From positions 2,670,332 through 2,734,331 of the forward strand of contig NZ_KQ947475.1 of NCBI RefSeq assembly GCF_001506075.1: DNA of 64,000 nt. The letters are read 5' to 3'. The stretch is from Vibrio sp. MEBiC08052 (GTDB taxonomy: Bacteria; Pseudomonadota; Gammaproteobacteria; Enterobacterales; Vibrionaceae). A model generated the notes under the pieces. The model saw nothing but the letters and a program-made list of their open reading frames with translations, ran no database searches and was not told where the DNA came from. This document shows positions 52,310 through 63,920 of this stretch, piece by piece. Both the position numbers and the translations under genes were made by a program. The first letter of the stretch is position 1. Every line of letters starts with the position of its first letter.

Positions 52310-53584
52310 TTGGACGACATATCAACTGGTGTCTTATTTACGCTACTTGCGTGTCTTATCATCATCTCAGGATATTTCTCCGGTTCAGAAACAGGCATGA
52401 TGGCATTGAACCGCTATCGCCTAAAGCATCTGGCTAAAACTGGCCATAAAGGTGCAAAGCGTGTTGAAAAACTATTAAGCCGTCCGGACCGTCTGATCGG
52501 TCTGATTCTGATCGGCAATAACTTAGTCAATATTCTAGCTTCCGCAATTGCCACGATTCTCGGAATGCGACTGGGTGGAAACCTCGGTGTTGCGATTGCA
52601 ACGGGTGTTTTGACACTGGTAATTCTCGTCTTTGCCGAGGTCACACCGAAAACACTGGCAGCTCTCTATCCAGAAAAAGTGTCTTATATCAGTAGCTACC
52701 TACTGAGCATTCTTATGAAACTCCTGTCACCACTGGTGCTCTTCGTCAATTTAATTACCAACGGATTTATTAAGCTACTGGGTGTCTCAGCACGACAAAG
52801 TGGCGGTGATCATCTCAGTTCGGAAGAGCTGAGAACAGTGGTCAATGAGGCGGGAGGCCTGATTCCGAAACGACATCAAGACATGCTGTTATCTATTCTC
52901 GACTTAGAGCACGTCACCGTAAACGATATTATGGTTCCCCGTAATGAGATTACCGGCATTAATATCAATGATGACTGGAAATCGATTGTCCGTCAGTTAA
53001 CTCATTCACCTCATGGTCGGGTGGTACTCTATCGGGATAATATTGACGAAGTCGTAGGGATTTTAAAACTCAGAGACCCCTTCCGTCTGATGCTTGAAAA
53101 AAACGAGTTTAATAAAGAGATGCTACTTCGAGCTGCAGATGAAGTGTACTTCATTCCGGAATCGACGCCACTCAATGTACAATTGCTGAAGTTCCAGAGA
53201 AATAAAGAACGGATTGGACTGATTGTTGATGAATATGGTGATATCAATGGCCTTGTCACGCTGGAAGATATCCTTGAAGAGATTGTCGGTGAATTTACCA
53301 CCTCCATTTCTCCAAGTCTTGCGGATGAAATCACACCGCAAAGTGATGGCAGCTTCTTAATTGAAGGCAGTGCGAATATCCGGGATATCAATAAAAGCCT
53401 GAAATGGAAATTACCAACCAACGGGCCAAGAACCTTGAACGGTTTAATTTTGGAACATCTGGAAGATATTCCTCAAACCCAACTCAGTATCAATGTTGCC
53501 CAACACGCGATGGAAATTATTGATATTGAAGAAAATAGAATTAAGCTCGTCAAAGTTTTTCCGAATAGAGTCAAAAAATCGTAA
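52310..53584 (+). CDS. corB: CNNM-family Mg2+/Co2+ transporter CorB (HlyC/CorC family)
   Basis: A 424-residue inner-membrane protein with the DUF21/CNNM transmembrane domain at residues 1-190 (SGYFSGSETGMMALNRYRLKHLAKTGHKGAKRVEKLLSRPDRLIGLILIGNNLVNILASA), a CBS pair (NDIMVPRNEITGI, IGLIVDEYGDINGLVTLEDILEEIVGEF) and a C-terminal CorC_HlyC domain. In enteric bacteria it works in Mg2+ and Co2+ export or resistance. The start is a TTG at 52310 after AAAGGAAG; no other start fits the conserved N-terminus. Confidence 0.9.
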   Translation: MDDISTGVLFTLLACLIIISGYFSGSETGMMALNRYRLKHLAKTGHKGAKRVEKLLSRPDRLIGLILIGNNLVNILASAIATILGMRLGGNLGVAIATGVLTLVILVFAEVTPKTLAALYPEKVSYISSYLLSILMKLLSPLVLFVNLITNGFIKLLGVSARQSGGDHLSSEELRTVVNEAGGLIPKRHQDMLLSILDLEHVTVNDIMVPRNEITGININDDWKSIVRQLTHSPHGRVVLYRDNIDEVVGILKLRDPFRLMLEKNEFNKEMLLRAADEVYFIPESTPLNVQLLKFQRNKERIGLIVDEYGDINGLVTLEDILEEIVGEFTTSISPSLADEITPQSDGSFLIEGSANIRDINKSLKWKLPTNGPRTLNGLILEHLEDIPQTQLSINVAQHAMEIIDIEENRIKLVKVFPNRVKKS

Positions 53585-53637
53585 CCGATCATTGATTCAC
53601 TTCAGTGTGTAGAAAGAACCCACACATCCATTAAAAG

Positions 53638-53670
53638 TAAAAAAGCTTGGCGCATTGGCCAAGCTTTTTT
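53638..53670. terminator. Bidirectional terminator between corB and luxS
   Basis: AAGCTTGGC pairs with GGCCAAGCTT around a short loop, flanked by A and T runs on both sides, between convergent genes. Confidence 0.9.
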
Positions 53671-53692
53671 AATGAACAGATATAGGAAACAA

Positions 53693-54211
53693 TCAGTCCA
53701 CTTTCAGTTCCTGAAGCATTGATTCAGGTAGCGCCAGATCATCATTCTGATTCACACTGATACCACTTGAAATAACCGTTTGGGCAATATCTTTCGCCTC
53801 ACCCAGAGAATGCATTGCTGCGGTTCCGCATTGATAAATGTTTAATTCCGGAATTTTGTTCTGGTCTTCGACCTTCAGTACATCCTGCATTGCAGCTAAC
53901 CATGCATCGGCTACTCGCTGCTCAGAAGGCACACCAATCAAGCTCATATAAAAACCGGTCCGACATCCCATTGGGGAAATATCAATGATTTCAACACCGT
54001 CACCATTGAGATGTGCTCTCATAAAGCCTGCAAATAAGTGTTCTAATGTATGAATACCTTTCTCAGAAAGAATATCTTGATTCGGAACGGTAAAACGTAA
54101 ATCAAACACCGTGATCGTATCGCCTTTAGGGGTATTCATGGTTTTAGCAACACGGACGGCTGGTGCATTCATACGCGTATGATCCACCGTAAAACTATCT
54201 AATAATGGCAT
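53693..54211 (-). CDS. luxS: S-ribosylhomocysteine lyase LuxS (AI-2 synthase)
   Basis: LuxS splits S-ribosylhomocysteine into homocysteine and DPD, the precursor of the AI-2 quorum-sensing signal. The 172-residue protein has the metal-binding H54-x-x-E57-H58 (GIHTLEHLF), the catalytic Cys83 ([10 protein letters not shown]) and the third metal ligand Cys128 (YQCGTA). It lies downstream of gshA, the arrangement found in Vibrio. Confidence 0.97.
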   Translation of the reverse strand: MPLLDSFTVDHTRMNAPAVRVAKTMNTPKGDTITVFDLRFTVPNQDILSEKGIHTLEHLFAGFMRAHLNGDGVEIIDISPMGCRTGFYMSLIGVPSEQRVADAWLAAMQDVLKVEDQNKIPELNIYQCGTAAMHSLGEAKDIAQTVISSGISVNQNDDLALPESMLQELKVD

Positions 54212-54358
54212 AATGACAATTCTCCATTTTGACTGATTCTAAACAACCAGTATCAATTGTATCTCTTTGGTCGTACAACGTTATCTCAGATAACCTTCAC
54301 TAAACTACACGTTTGATGTTTAGAGAATGAGTCATTTCCACGACAACCCGACATCTGA

Positions 54359-55960
54359 TTATTCACATGCAGCCCGGGCTGGCTGCTCTTCCTGAGTATT
54401 CAGGTACGAAAAATACTGCTGTAAAAACGTATCGAAATCACAATGATCATCTTGTTCAATTTGATCCTGCTCCATCACGGAACGAGTGACTTCTTCTTCC
54501 ATCAACTTTTGCGAGTAATGCTGATAATTATGCGTCAGATGATACTGACGATAAACTTCACCAAACGCTCTGCCCGTTTTGCCTAATCCACCAGACTGTT
54601 TAATCTGTTCCAATAGCTGTCCGGATAACGTATTTTCCGGCTGATCAATGCAAACAGATAACTGCTGGCAAACATCCTGATAAGCGTGATCACCCGCAGC
54701 TTGATCCATCCATTCAGCGACAAGTTTCAATTCACCGAAAACACGCTTCGCCCAAGCTTGTAAAGTCAGCACCTCACCATGACACCCGATTTGCAGCTCT
54801 AATCCGGGCTTTCTTCCTTCCAGAATCACTTTTTGCCAGTTTTCTCTCCAGCAATTTAACTCACAGTCATTCATCGGTTCTGAGTCTGATAAAGCAGCCC
54901 ACGTCAGGAACAGATCCAAGAAACGTATTTGGGTTTCAGTAATCCCTATCGGACTAAATGGATTCACATCCAACGAGCGTACTTCAATATATTCAATGCC
55001 TCGGTTAGCCAATGCTTCAGAAGGTTTTTCGCCACTCTGGGTCACACGCTTGGGCCGAATCGGAGCATATAATTCGTTTTCGATTTGAAGCACATTACTA
55101 TTCAGCTGACGGTACTCACCATTCACTTTTACACCGATCTGAGCAAACTCTTCCGATGGTGAATGAATCGCCTGACGCAGTCCTTCAAGATATTCTTCGA
55201 GACTATTGAAACCAATTTTGAGAATACTTTGAGCACTATTGGTATAACCTAAATCACTCAGTCGCAAGGAAGTTGCATGGGGCAGGTATAACGTTTCACC
55301 GATGTTTTCAAAAGGCAATGATGTTTCACGGCCTTTGATAAATGATGAACATAATGCAGGTGATGCCCCAAACAGATAAGGCAGCAACCAGCCAAATCGA
55401 TAGTAGTTTCGAATCACGCCCAGATAAGCTTCTGACTTAGAAGCACAGCGTTCACTGTCTGATTGTGTACCGAATAAAGCGTCCCAGAAGGTTTCCGGAA
55501 AAGAAAAATTGAAATGGACACCAGAAATAATCTGCATCAGACTGCCGTAACGATTTTTTAATCCCTGACGATACAGCGTTTTCATCTTACCGATATTCGA
55601 CGTCCCATATTTGGCAAGTTCGATATTCTCTTCATCGCCGACATAACAGGGCATCGAGAGCGGCCATAACCCCTCGTCATCAATCGTGACCTGAGCAAAA
55701 CAATGGATGTCAGACAGCTGCTGAACCAATGTCGAAATATCCTGACTCACTGGTGTAATAAACTCCAGCAACTGCTCTGCAAAGTCTGTGGTAATAAACT
55801 GATTGGTTAATGCGGAACCAAGTGCTTCCGGATGCGGTGTTTGTACTAAATGTCCGTCCTTGGTATATCGTAACGTCTCTCGCTCAACACCCCGATTAAA
55901 AGCGTTGACGATACCCGGTTGTTGAGCAACCAACTTTAGTCGTGTGGCAAAATTAGTCAA
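54359..55960 (-). CDS. gshA: Glutamate-cysteine ligase
   Basis: GshA makes gamma-glutamylcysteine, the first step of glutathione synthesis. The 533-residue protein matches the proteobacterial type 1 family: [15 protein letters not shown] near residue 24, [15 protein letters not shown], the SLPCYVG-like [25 protein letters not shown] and [19 protein letters not shown]. It lies between luxS and the M16 peptidase on the same strand. Confidence 0.96.
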   Translation of the reverse strand: MTNFATRLKLVAQQPGIVNAFNRGVERETLRYTKDGHLVQTPHPEALGSALTNQFITTDFAEQLLEFITPVSQDISTLVQQLSDIHCFAQVTIDDEGLWPLSMPCYVGDEENIELAKYGTSNIGKMKTLYRQGLKNRYGSLMQIISGVHFNFSFPETFWDALFGTQSDSERCASKSEAYLGVIRNYYRFGWLLPYLFGASPALCSSFIKGRETSLPFENIGETLYLPHATSLRLSDLGYTNSAQSILKIGFNSLEEYLEGLRQAIHSPSEEFAQIGVKVNGEYRQLNSNVLQIENELYAPIRPKRVTQSGEKPSEALANRGIEYIEVRSLDVNPFSPIGITETQIRFLDLFLTWAALSDSEPMNDCELNCWRENWQKVILEGRKPGLELQIGCHGEVLTLQAWAKRVFGELKLVAEWMDQAAGDHAYQDVCQQLSVCIDQPENTLSGQLLEQIKQSGGLGKTGRAFGEVYRQYHLTHNYQHYSQKLMEEEVTRSVMEQDQIEQDDHCDFDTFLQQYFSYLNTQEEQPARAACE

Positions 55961-56058
55961 AATATTATTCGCTTCTTGTTCGTTTGTCGTACCAAGTCAG
56001 AAAATCCCAAGACACACCGACAATATAATAAGCTTCTTGTGTAGTCTTTATGTGTACT

Positions 56059-58902
56059 CTAGTGGACGATTTCAAGATCTTCCATCGGGATTTTTAACTT
56101 TTCTAACTTCGGTTTTAGGGTCTTCATGTCACCCACAACAATAATCTGATAATCCTTCGGATTGAACCATTTTTTTGCCAGTTGATCCAATACATCTCGA
56201 TCGACAGTCGCAACAATTTGATTTCTCTGCTGAAGATAATCATGTTCCAAACTATATGCCATAATACCATTCAACAATTGAGATTTCTGTGATGGTGTTT
56301 CATAAGCTAAGGCATCTTGCTGTCCGATAGCAAGGCGCATAAAACGCATCTCTTCAGCCGTCATACCCGATTGGCTGTAACGCTGCATTTCCCGCTGCAT
56401 TTCCCGAATTGCATTCACTGTCGCATTCTTGCGAACCGAGGCACTATAGGTCATCACACCGATTTCCCGGTTTCCCGCCAGCGTGCTGTTCACGCCATAG
56501 GTATAGCCTTTGTCCTCTCTCAGGTTCTGATTCATCCGGCTGTTAAAGTTTCCGGCCAAATTAAAATTCGCCAGCTGTGTCAGGAACTGCTCACCAGTCG
56601 CATCAAACGGTAATCCTCGACGTACATAACGAACAATACTCTGCAAAGCACCGGGTTTGTCAACAAGATAGATTTTCTGTCCATGCAGTTCAGGGACAAT
56701 TTGGGGATCCAACAACGGCGCATCATCACCTTGCCATTCCGATAAAAAAGCAACGGACTTAATTGCATCTTGCTTGGAAATATCACCAACGACAGCGATC
56801 TGGGTACCATGTGGCGTATAATGCTGACGATAAAAAGACTTCACATCATCTAAAGTGATTGCAGCAAGCGACGTTTCAGTCCCCTCACTGATCCGGGCAA
56901 ACAACGAATCACCGAACAACACTTGCTGAGTAGCTTGTGAGGCGAGCCAACCCAATTTTTGGTGTTGATAAATCGCACCTTGAATCATTTGATTTTGAAT
57001 CCGCTTAAAATCTGACACGGCAAACTTAGGCTGGAATAGCATCTCATCAACAATGGCCAGTGTTTGAGTCAAATTCTTACTCAAACTCGACACGGTAATA
57101 CGCGTGGTATAAGTTTGCGTATCAACAGAAATCACAGAGCCGAGTTTATCCAGCTCAGATTGTATTTGCTCGGCTGAGTGAGTCAGACTCCCTTCAGATA
57201 ATAGGAGAGCCGTTAATTCAGCCAGCCCCTCTTTTCCCTGAGGAACAAAGCGATTTCCTGCCGGTAAATTAATGTTCACCAACACCGTCGGGGTTTCTGT
57301 CGTGACCGTCCCCATCAGCTCAATCCCATTTTCATAATACGCACTGTAGAGCTTCGGCATGTGCAGTGTCACAGGCCCAGATACTGAAGGAATCACCGAG
57401 CGGTCAAAAGAGTCGCCAACGGTTCGCAGTGCCAGAGCCTGATCATCAATATGACGAGGAGCAGCACTGATATGCTTGGGCGCGACAAAGTTTGCAGACC
57501 TGACGGCCAGATTATTCTTACCTTGTGGCACAACACTTAAAGTCACTTTGTGATGATTGACCATAAATTGTCGCAGCACGCGCTGAACCGAAGCAGAAGA
57601 AACCATGTCAAGATCACCCAGCTCCTGCTGTAGCCGATCCGGCTGGCCGAAGAATGTCTGATTGCTGGCTAACTGAGCAACCTTACCCTTGACACTTTCC
57701 AAGGCAAAAACTGCATTGGCTTTTGCCATGCCTTTAATTTCATCCAGCCGCTCTTGTACAACACCTTGCTGTTCGAGCTTTCTGACAATGCTGAGTAGCT
57801 GCTGAGATAATTGTTGCAAATCATGCTGCTTGTCCGATGGCGCCACCGCATAAATATAGAATGTACAGGCAAGCTCACCACACTTCTGAAAAGCACCGGC
57901 GCTTAACGCTTGCTGAGTTTTAACCAGTGACTGATAGAGTAAACTGTTATTACCATCACCAAGCACCTGAGCCAGAACATCCAGTGAAGCCTGGCTTTTC
58001 GCTCCTTCATATTCCGTCGGCCACCCAATCACAACCATCGGCTGTTGGATACGATCCTCCATCGTGACATATCGGTCTGCCGGCAAAGTAACCGGACGTT
58101 TTGGGGCAGACTTGACCTCCGGTCCTTTCGGGATCGGGCCGAAATACTTGGCGACCCAAGCTAATGTTTGTTCAACATCAATATCCCCCCCAATGGTCAA
58201 AACAGCATTATTCGGGCCATACCAACGGAGAAAGAATGCTTTTAAATCATTGACATCAACATGATCCAAATCCTGTACATATCCGATCGACTGCCATGAA
58301 TAAGGATGCCCCGGGGGAAACATTGCTTCGCCCATTTTTTCCCACATCAAGCCATAGGGACGATTATCATAATTCTGAGCCCGCTCATTTTTAACGGTGT
58401 CACGCTGAATTTCGAATTTTCTTTGAGAGACAGCATCCAGCAAGAAGCCCATCCGATCAGACTCAAGCCACAGCACTTTTTCAAGCTGGTTAGAAGGCAC
58501 CGTTTCATAATAATTAGTACGATCCTGATTGGTAGACCCATTCAAAGAACCACCCGCTTCGGTAATTAACTTAAAGTGCTGTTGATCCTGCACATGTTTT
58601 GAGCCTTGAAACATCATATGTTCAAAAAAATGAGCAAATCCGGTTCTGCCCTGAGATTCTCTGGCAGAACCGACATGATAAGTGACATCGACATGTACTA
58701 ATGGATCAGAATGATCCGGAGATAGAATCACTGTCAGGCCATTGGCTAATTTATATTTAGAATACGGAATTTGAACTTTCCCGGGTTGAGGTAACTGCTT
58801 GTCAACCAAAGTCACACCTTGAGGGAGAGCGTCAGAATCACGAACGGAAGAACAACCGGAAAAAACCGCCAGACAGAGAAGGCAAAGCAATAGCTTTCTC
58901 AT
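56059..58902 (-). CDS. M16-family zinc metallopeptidase, lipoprotein
   Basis: A 947-residue pitrilysin/insulinase-family peptidase with two M16 halves. The N-terminus is a lipoprotein signal (lipobox FSGC, Cys17), so it is probably a periplasmic, membrane-tethered enzyme. The zinc-binding H91-F-F-E94-H95 is in GFAHFFEHMMFQGS, with the downstream glutamate expected in the same half. The second half lacks that motif, as in related proteins. It sits 98 bp downstream of gshA, and yqaA follows upstream on the strand. Confidence 0.92.
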   Translation of the reverse strand: MRKLLLCLLCLAVFSGCSSVRDSDALPQGVTLVDKQLPQPGKVQIPYSKYKLANGLTVILSPDHSDPLVHVDVTYHVGSARESQGRTGFAHFFEHMMFQGSKHVQDQQHFKLITEAGGSLNGSTNQDRTNYYETVPSNQLEKVLWLESDRMGFLLDAVSQRKFEIQRDTVKNERAQNYDNRPYGLMWEKMGEAMFPPGHPYSWQSIGYVQDLDHVDVNDLKAFFLRWYGPNNAVLTIGGDIDVEQTLAWVAKYFGPIPKGPEVKSAPKRPVTLPADRYVTMEDRIQQPMVVIGWPTEYEGAKSQASLDVLAQVLGDGNNSLLYQSLVKTQQALSAGAFQKCGELACTFYIYAVAPSDKQHDLQQLSQQLLSIVRKLEQQGVVQERLDEIKGMAKANAVFALESVKGKVAQLASNQTFFGQPDRLQQELGDLDMVSSASVQRVLRQFMVNHHKVTLSVVPQGKNNLAVRSANFVAPKHISAAPRHIDDQALALRTVGDSFDRSVIPSVSGPVTLHMPKLYSAYYENGIELMGTVTTETPTVLVNINLPAGNRFVPQGKEGLAELTALLLSEGSLTHSAEQIQSELDKLGSVISVDTQTYTTRITVSSLSKNLTQTLAIVDEMLFQPKFAVSDFKRIQNQMIQGAIYQHQKLGWLASQATQQVLFGDSLFARISEGTETSLAAITLDDVKSFYRQHYTPHGTQIAVVGDISKQDAIKSVAFLSEWQGDDAPLLDPQIVPELHGQKIYLVDKPGALQSIVRYVRRGLPFDATGEQFLTQLANFNLAGNFNSRMNQNLREDKGYTYGVNSTLAGNREIGVMTYSASVRKNATVNAIREMQREMQRYSQSGMTAEEMRFMRLAIGQQDALAYETPSQKSQLLNGIMAYSLEHDYLQQRNQIVATVDRDVLDQLAKKWFNPKDYQIIVVGDMKTLKPKLEKLKIPMEDLEIVH

Positions 58903-58911
58903 CTTATCTCC

Positions 58912-59373
58912 TTAAAACAAACCATAAAATAACGCAGCCAATATGGCATATCGAATCGCTTTACCAATCAGGATCAAACACATAGAAGGAAGAAAGCGCA
59001 TCCGCAGCCAGCCAGCGGCAATACACATAGCATCGCCAATCACAGGTAACCAACTAAATAACAAAGCCCAGTAGCCATATTGTCTCAACCAAGCTAAAGA
59101 CTTCTGACCGCGTTTATTCTCCTGAGTTCGATTCGGCAGCCATATTCCGATCCAATAGTTCACCATGCCACCAAGCGTATTGCCCAAAGTGGCCACAGCA
59201 ATAATCGTTAAGGTCGGATATTGATGAAGATTGAGGGTCGCAATTAAAGCTGCTTCAGAGCCGCCCGGTAGAATGGTAGCACTGAGAAAGCCACCAATGA
59301 ATAGTATCCAAAGTGCTGATTCCTCAAGAGAAAGACCGAATCCTGAAAAAAATGTTTCCAAGCATTCTAACAT
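58912..59373 (-). CDS. yqaA: DedA/SNARE-associated-family small membrane protein YqaA
   Basis: A 153-residue inner-membrane protein with four or five helices of the DedA/VTT superfamily: FLSATILPGGSEAALIATLNLHQYPTLTIIAVATLGNTLGGMVNYWIG and FSWLPVIGDAMCIAAGWLRM carry the conserved re-entrant motifs. E. coli YqaA is the close relative; a lipid-transport role is suggested for the superfamily. It overlaps the start-side end of the adjacent oxidoreductase gene by seven bases. Confidence 0.88.
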   Translation of the reverse strand: MLECLETFFSGFGLSLEESALWILFIGGFLSATILPGGSEAALIATLNLHQYPTLTIIAVATLGNTLGGMVNYWIGIWLPNRTQENKRGQKSLAWLRQYGYWALLFSWLPVIGDAMCIAAGWLRMRFLPSMCLILIGKAIRYAILAALFYGLF

Positions 59374-60317
59374 TGCATATCAAGCAAAATTTTGCCTCGA
59401 GTATGGCCTGTTGCAACTTGACGATGCGCTTCTTGCACCTCATGCAGCGGATAAATATGCTGAATTTCTGTTTTCAGTAGACCGACACCGACCATATAGA
59501 GCATGGTATCCAGTTGTTCAGGATCCGGATCAACCAGCATTCCCATAGCATGGAAGCCGAGTAACTTGGCCTTTTCACAAATCATCTCAGCAGTCACCGT
59601 CGGTACGGTGACAACCGTTGCCTGATCTCTTAAACACTTCAAGGCATCCAATGCAACCTGCCCACCGACCAAATCGATCAGCACGTCCACATCTTCCAGC
59701 CGTTCAGATACCGGTGCAAAGTTATAATTAATTGCATGCGCGCCCAGCGTTGCCAGATAATCAAGATTCTCTTCACTGCACGTGGTGTAAACTTCAGCTT
59801 TGGCAGCCACAGCGATCTGAACCGCTAAATGCCCGACCCCACCGGCTCCGGCAAGAATCAACACCCGATCACCTTCTTTCACCTGTGCTTTATTTAATGC
59901 CTGAACCGCTGTTTGACCAGCCAGTGGCAATACGGCAGCCGCTTCCAGTGTAACCGAAGGCGGCACATAACTTAATTCACTTTCAGGCACACAGACATAT
60001 TGACTGTAGCCACCGCCCTTCAAAGGAAAACCAATAAAGCCAGCGACAAAATCATTCATCTGAAACCGTTCAGCGTCTTGGCCACACCGAACCACGGTCC
60101 CGGAAATATCATAACCGGGCACCCATGGCAGTTGATCTTTATTCTGATCTGCAGCCCATCCTAAACCGGATCTGGTTTTTACATCGATTGGGTTGATACC
60201 AGCAAAAGCAACTTTGACCAAAACTTCTCCGGCTCCGGGTTCTGGTATCGAATTGGATTGAATCACCAATACATCTTCGTCACCAAACTGGGTTATCGCA
60301 ATTTGCTTGTTATCCAT
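59367..60317 (-). CDS. Zinc-independent MDR-family NADP-dependent oxidoreductase (quinone reductase type)
   Basis: A 316-residue medium-chain dehydrogenase/reductase of the quinone oxidoreductase type: GINPIDVKTRSGLG and PGYDISGTVVRCG in the catalytic domain, and LAGAGGVGHLAVQIAVAAKAEV as the NADPH motif. The structural zinc cysteines of alcohol dehydrogenases are missing. Start at 60317 (MDNKQIAITQFGDEDV) after AGGA; the frame opens earlier at 60359. It overlaps yqaA. The substrate is unknown. Confidence 0.88.
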   Translation of the reverse strand: MDNKQIAITQFGDEDVLVIQSNSIPEPGAGEVLVKVAFAGINPIDVKTRSGLGWAADQNKDQLPWVPGYDISGTVVRCGQDAERFQMNDFVAGFIGFPLKGGGYSQYVCVPESELSYVPPSVTLEAAAVLPLAGQTAVQALNKAQVKEGDRVLILAGAGGVGHLAVQIAVAAKAEVYTTCSEENLDYLATLGAHAINYNFAPVSERLEDVDVLIDLVGGQVALDALKCLRDQATVVTVPTVTAEMICEKAKLLGFHAMGMLVDPDPEQLDTMLYMVGVGLLKTEIQHIYPLHEVQEAHRQVATGHTRGKILLDMQC

Positions 60318-60344
60318 ATCCAAAGTTCCTTTATCTATTCGTAT

Positions 60345-60383
60345 CGATGCAAAAATCAAAGGAATACCCTGAGGTATTCCTTT
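60345..60383 (-). terminator. Terminator of the oadGAB operon
   Basis: AAAGGAATACC and GGTATTCCTTT (60358-60383) form a perfect 11-bp stem around four bases, and on the minus strand T-rich sequence follows. It lies about 60 bp past the oadB stop. Confidence 0.88.
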
Positions 60384-60440
60384 GAATATATATCATTTTG
60401 CCCTGTATCGTGAACCTCTGGCGGTAAATTTGCAGAAAAA

Positions 60441-61571
60441 TTAACCGACTAGCGCCAAAAGAATACCCGCAGCAACCGCAGATCCTAAAACACCAGCCAC
60501 ATTGGGCCCCATCGCGTGCATCAGTAAAAAGTTCTGTGGGTTTGCCTGCAATCCGACCTTATTCACCACCCGGGCAGCCATCGGAACAGCGGAGACCCCC
60601 GCGGCACCAATCAGCGGATTAATATTTTCTTTAGATAACTTATTCAATAATTTAGCCATCAACACCCCACCGGCGGTCCCGATACTAAATGCCACAGCGC
60701 CTAACGCAAGAATGCCTAATGTTTCAAGATTTAAAAACTTATCGGACTGTAATTTAGAACCAACCCCTAAGCCAAGGAAGATCGTCACGATATTAATCAG
60801 TTCATTCTGAGCGGTTTTTGATAAACGCTCTACTACCCCAACTTCCCGCATGAGATTGCCGAGACAAAACATGCCGACTAAAGGCGTGGCTGACGGCAAA
60901 AAGAGGATCGTCATCAATAACACCAGCATCGGGAAGAAGATTTTCTCTAGCTTGCCAACATACCGCAATTGTGCCATTTGTATTTGCCGTTCTGCCGGTG
61001 TGGTCAGCGCTTTCATGATCGGTGGCTGAATAATCGGCACTAAAGCCATATAGCTATATGCAGCAACTGCAATCGCCCCTAATAAATCAGGCGATAAGCG
61101 ACTTGCAAGAAATATCGCTGTCGGCCCATCAGCCCCACCAATGATTGCAATTGACGAAGCATCAGCCATGGAGAATTCCATGCCCGGCACCAAATTGAGT
61201 AAAATCGCGCCAATCAAGGTGGCAAAAATTCCCAATTGAGCCGCAGCACCCAACCATAACGTCTTCGGATTCGCGATCAGTGCGCCAAAATCAGTCATCG
61301 CACCGACACCCATAAAGATCAGCAACGGGAATACGCCTGACTCAATACCAACATGATAGATGTAATAGAGTAATCCACCCGGCTCGGTAAAGCCTGCGTT
61401 GGGAATATTGGCTAAAATGGCACCAAAGCCAATCGGCAATAGCAGTAAGGGTTCAAACCCTTTAGCAACCGCTAAAAATAGCAACAGACATCCGACAAGG
61501 ATCATGCAAATCTGACCAAATTCAAAATTTGCAATACCGGTCTCTGCCCATAAGGTTAGTAATCCGTCCAT
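60441..61571 (-). CDS. oadB: Na+-translocating oxaloacetate decarboxylase, beta subunit
   Basis: OadB couples decarboxylation of carboxybiotin to Na+ export across the inner membrane. The 376-residue protein has about nine to eleven helices with the family regions [63 protein letters not shown] and [16 protein letters not shown]. It is the last gene of oadGAB, nine bases after oadA. Confidence 0.96.
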   Translation of the reverse strand: MDGLLTLWAETGIANFEFGQICMILVGCLLLFLAVAKGFEPLLLLPIGFGAILANIPNAGFTEPGGLLYYIYHVGIESGVFPLLIFMGVGAMTDFGALIANPKTLWLGAAAQLGIFATLIGAILLNLVPGMEFSMADASSIAIIGGADGPTAIFLASRLSPDLLGAIAVAAYSYMALVPIIQPPIMKALTTPAERQIQMAQLRYVGKLEKIFFPMLVLLMTILFLPSATPLVGMFCLGNLMREVGVVERLSKTAQNELINIVTIFLGLGVGSKLQSDKFLNLETLGILALGAVAFSIGTAGGVLMAKLLNKLSKENINPLIGAAGVSAVPMAARVVNKVGLQANPQNFLLMHAMGPNVAGVLGSAVAAGILLALVG

Positions 61572-61580
61572 GAGTCACCC

Positions 61581-63359
61581 TTATGCCAAACTGAATAGCG
61601 GTGAACCGACATGCACCGAGTCACCTTCTTTCACCAAAACGTCCTGTACGGTTCCATTTTTAGCGGCACGAACCTCGGTCTCCATTTTCATCGCTTCTAA
61701 TACAATCAACACATCTCCCTCATTCACGGGATGACCGGGCAAAGCATTCACTTTAAAAATCGTTCCCGCCAAAGGCGCAGCAATCACCTCGGCATCACTT
61801 TTCGGGGCCGTCTCGCTTAGTTGTGGCGCAGCTGATGTCACGGAAGTTAACTGGCCTTGAGGGCCGACTTCAACTTCATAGACTTGACCATCGACTTTCA
61901 CACTATAAGTTTCAACCCCTTGAGTGCCAGATACAGCACTTGGCGCAGCTTTTACCGCTGTTGCCTCTTCAATGGTCGGTAATGGCTCAAACGCATCAGG
62001 GTTATTTCTGTTTTTGAGAAACTTCAAGCCAACCTGAGGGAAAAGCGCATACGTCAGAACATCATCGACCACAGACTCGGCCAAATCGATACCTTCAACT
62101 TTGGCTTTCTCAGTCAACTCATTGGTCAATATCGCCATTTCAGACTCAATCAAGTCCGCTGGGCGGCAAGTAATTGGCTGTTGGCCTTCAAGTACCCGAG
62201 CCTGAAGTTCAGCATTGACAGGGGCAGGTGCAGCACCATACTCCCCTTTCAGAACCCCGGCAGTTTCTTTGGTTATGCTCTTATAACGTTCCCCCATGAG
62301 CACGTTAATCACAGCCTGAGTCCCGACAATTTGTGATGTCGGTGTGACCAAAGGGATATAACCGAGATCATGGCGAACTTTCGGAATTTCAGCCAAGACT
62401 TCATCAATACGATCGGCCGCACCTTGATCCTTTAACTGACCTTCCATATTGGTGAGCATTCCACCGGGCACCTGAGCGATCAGGATGCGAGAATCAACCC
62501 CTTTAAGCTGCCCTTCCCATTTCGCGTATTTTTTACGGACATCACGAAAATAAGTTGCAATGGGTTCCAGCTGCGCCAGAGAAAGTCCTGTATCTCGCTC
62601 ACTCTGTTCTAACATGGCAACAACCGTCTCGGTCGGTGTGTGTCCATAGGTCTGACTCATCGATGAAATCGCTGTATCTAAAATATCGATTCCCGCTTCA
62701 ACGGCTTTGATGGCTGTTGCGGTCGATAAACCCGTGGTCGCATGGCAATGCAGCGCTAACGGCACATCACAAGACTGTTTAATTCTCCGGATTAACGTTT
62801 CCGCTTCATAAGGTTTCAACAATCCTGACATGTCTTTAATACATAAAGAATGACACCCCAGATCTTCCAGACGCTTCGCCAGATCAACCCACACATCAAT
62901 GTTATGAACAGGGCTCGTAGTATAAGAAAGCGTACCCTGTGCGTGCGCCCCGACATCGATCGTCGATTGAACCGCTTTCTTGAAGTTACGCACATCGTTC
63001 ATCGCATCAAAAATTCGAAACACGTCCATCCCATTACGATGCGCCCGCTCGACAAACTTTTCGACGACATCATCAGCGTAATGACGATATCCCAATAAAT
63101 TCTGACCACGCAAAAGCATCTGCATCGGGGTTTTCGGCATGGCTTGTTTCAGCGTTCTGAGCCGCTCCCACGGATCTTCTCCCAGAAAGCGAATACAAGC
63201 ATCGAATGTAGCGCCTCCCCAAGTTTCTAAAGACCAATAACCAACCTGATCAAGCGCTGATGCGATGGGTAACATATCTTCAATACGCATCCGGGTCGCA
63301 AACAAAGACTGATGCGCGTCACGGAGAACGACATCAGTAAGTGCCAATGGTTTAGACAT
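61581..63359 (-). CDS. oadA: Oxaloacetate decarboxylase, alpha subunit (biotin carrier)
   Basis: OadA transfers CO2 from oxaloacetate to its own biotin. The 592-residue protein has the carboxyltransferase barrel ([61 protein letters not shown]), a conserved carboxylase domain, a Pro/Ala-rich linker and a biotinyl domain with EAMKMETEV, whose Lys carries biotin. It is in the cytoplasm, bound to OadB through OadG. Confidence 0.97.
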   Translation of the reverse strand: MSKPLALTDVVLRDAHQSLFATRMRIEDMLPIASALDQVGYWSLETWGGATFDACIRFLGEDPWERLRTLKQAMPKTPMQMLLRGQNLLGYRHYADDVVEKFVERAHRNGMDVFRIFDAMNDVRNFKKAVQSTIDVGAHAQGTLSYTTSPVHNIDVWVDLAKRLEDLGCHSLCIKDMSGLLKPYEAETLIRRIKQSCDVPLALHCHATTGLSTATAIKAVEAGIDILDTAISSMSQTYGHTPTETVVAMLEQSERDTGLSLAQLEPIATYFRDVRKKYAKWEGQLKGVDSRILIAQVPGGMLTNMEGQLKDQGAADRIDEVLAEIPKVRHDLGYIPLVTPTSQIVGTQAVINVLMGERYKSITKETAGVLKGEYGAAPAPVNAELQARVLEGQQPITCRPADLIESEMAILTNELTEKAKVEGIDLAESVVDDVLTYALFPQVGLKFLKNRNNPDAFEPLPTIEEATAVKAAPSAVSGTQGVETYSVKVDGQVYEVEVGPQGQLTSVTSAAPQLSETAPKSDAEVIAAPLAGTIFKVNALPGHPVNEGDVLIVLEAMKMETEVRAAKNGTVQDVLVKEGDSVHVGSPLFSLA

Positions 63360-63377
63360 ACAACACTCCTATTTATA

Positions 63378-63638
63378 CTATTTATGTTTGGCTGATGAGC
63401 GATATTGGTGTACAGCTGCTGAAATGGCAGCAACAACCTGAGGGCTAACATCCGTTGAATGGGTAAGCGTCTGTGGAGACTGACTGACGTCAGGCGGTAA
63501 TGGTGGCGTATCTTGAGGAACAATCTTGGACATCAGAGTAACGAGATAGACCATGATCGTCAGAAATGCGAAGACGACCAGCATTCCTGTCATCATTAAG
63601 GTAGCAGCTTCCGACAATAAGCTTCCTATATGACTCAT
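63378..63638 (-). CDS. oadG: Oxaloacetate decarboxylase, gamma subunit
   Basis: OadG is the small membrane subunit that joins OadA to OadB. The 86-residue protein has one N-terminal helix (AATLMMTGMLVVFAFLTIMVYLVTLMSKIV), a Pro-rich linker and a short C-terminal part that contacts OadA. It is the first gene of the operon. The 280 bp upstream, up to the tRNA gene, must hold the promoter; I recognise no other feature there. Confidence 0.93.
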   Translation of the reverse strand: MSHIGSLLSEAATLMMTGMLVVFAFLTIMVYLVTLMSKIVPQDTPPLPPDVSQSPQTLTHSTDVSPQVVAAISAAVHQYRSSAKHK

Positions 63639-63920
63639 TCTATTTCCTTTTCATCGATTTTCTGGGTAGGGTATTTGTTAAACATCCGTATCAACAAACT
63701 TAAACGGGCCCCTCCAATTTTGACTGGCGTTATTTCACCATACACATGGTCGAAAACCCGAATATCACATCAAAAATTCAACGCGAACAGTATCGAATAA
63801 AGTTTATGCAAATGCTGAGAGAAAGATAGAAAAAAGGAATAAATCAAGACGACAATACGTGAGTAAGCTATCAAAAAATAAAAGAATAATCGAAAAGCAG
63901 ATAATAGAAATATAAAGAAA

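Noticed and set aside
59367..60317. Zinc-dependent alcohol dehydrogenase
   Set aside because: The cysteine cluster for the structural zinc and the catalytic zinc ligands are absent; the sequence fits the quinone-reductase type.
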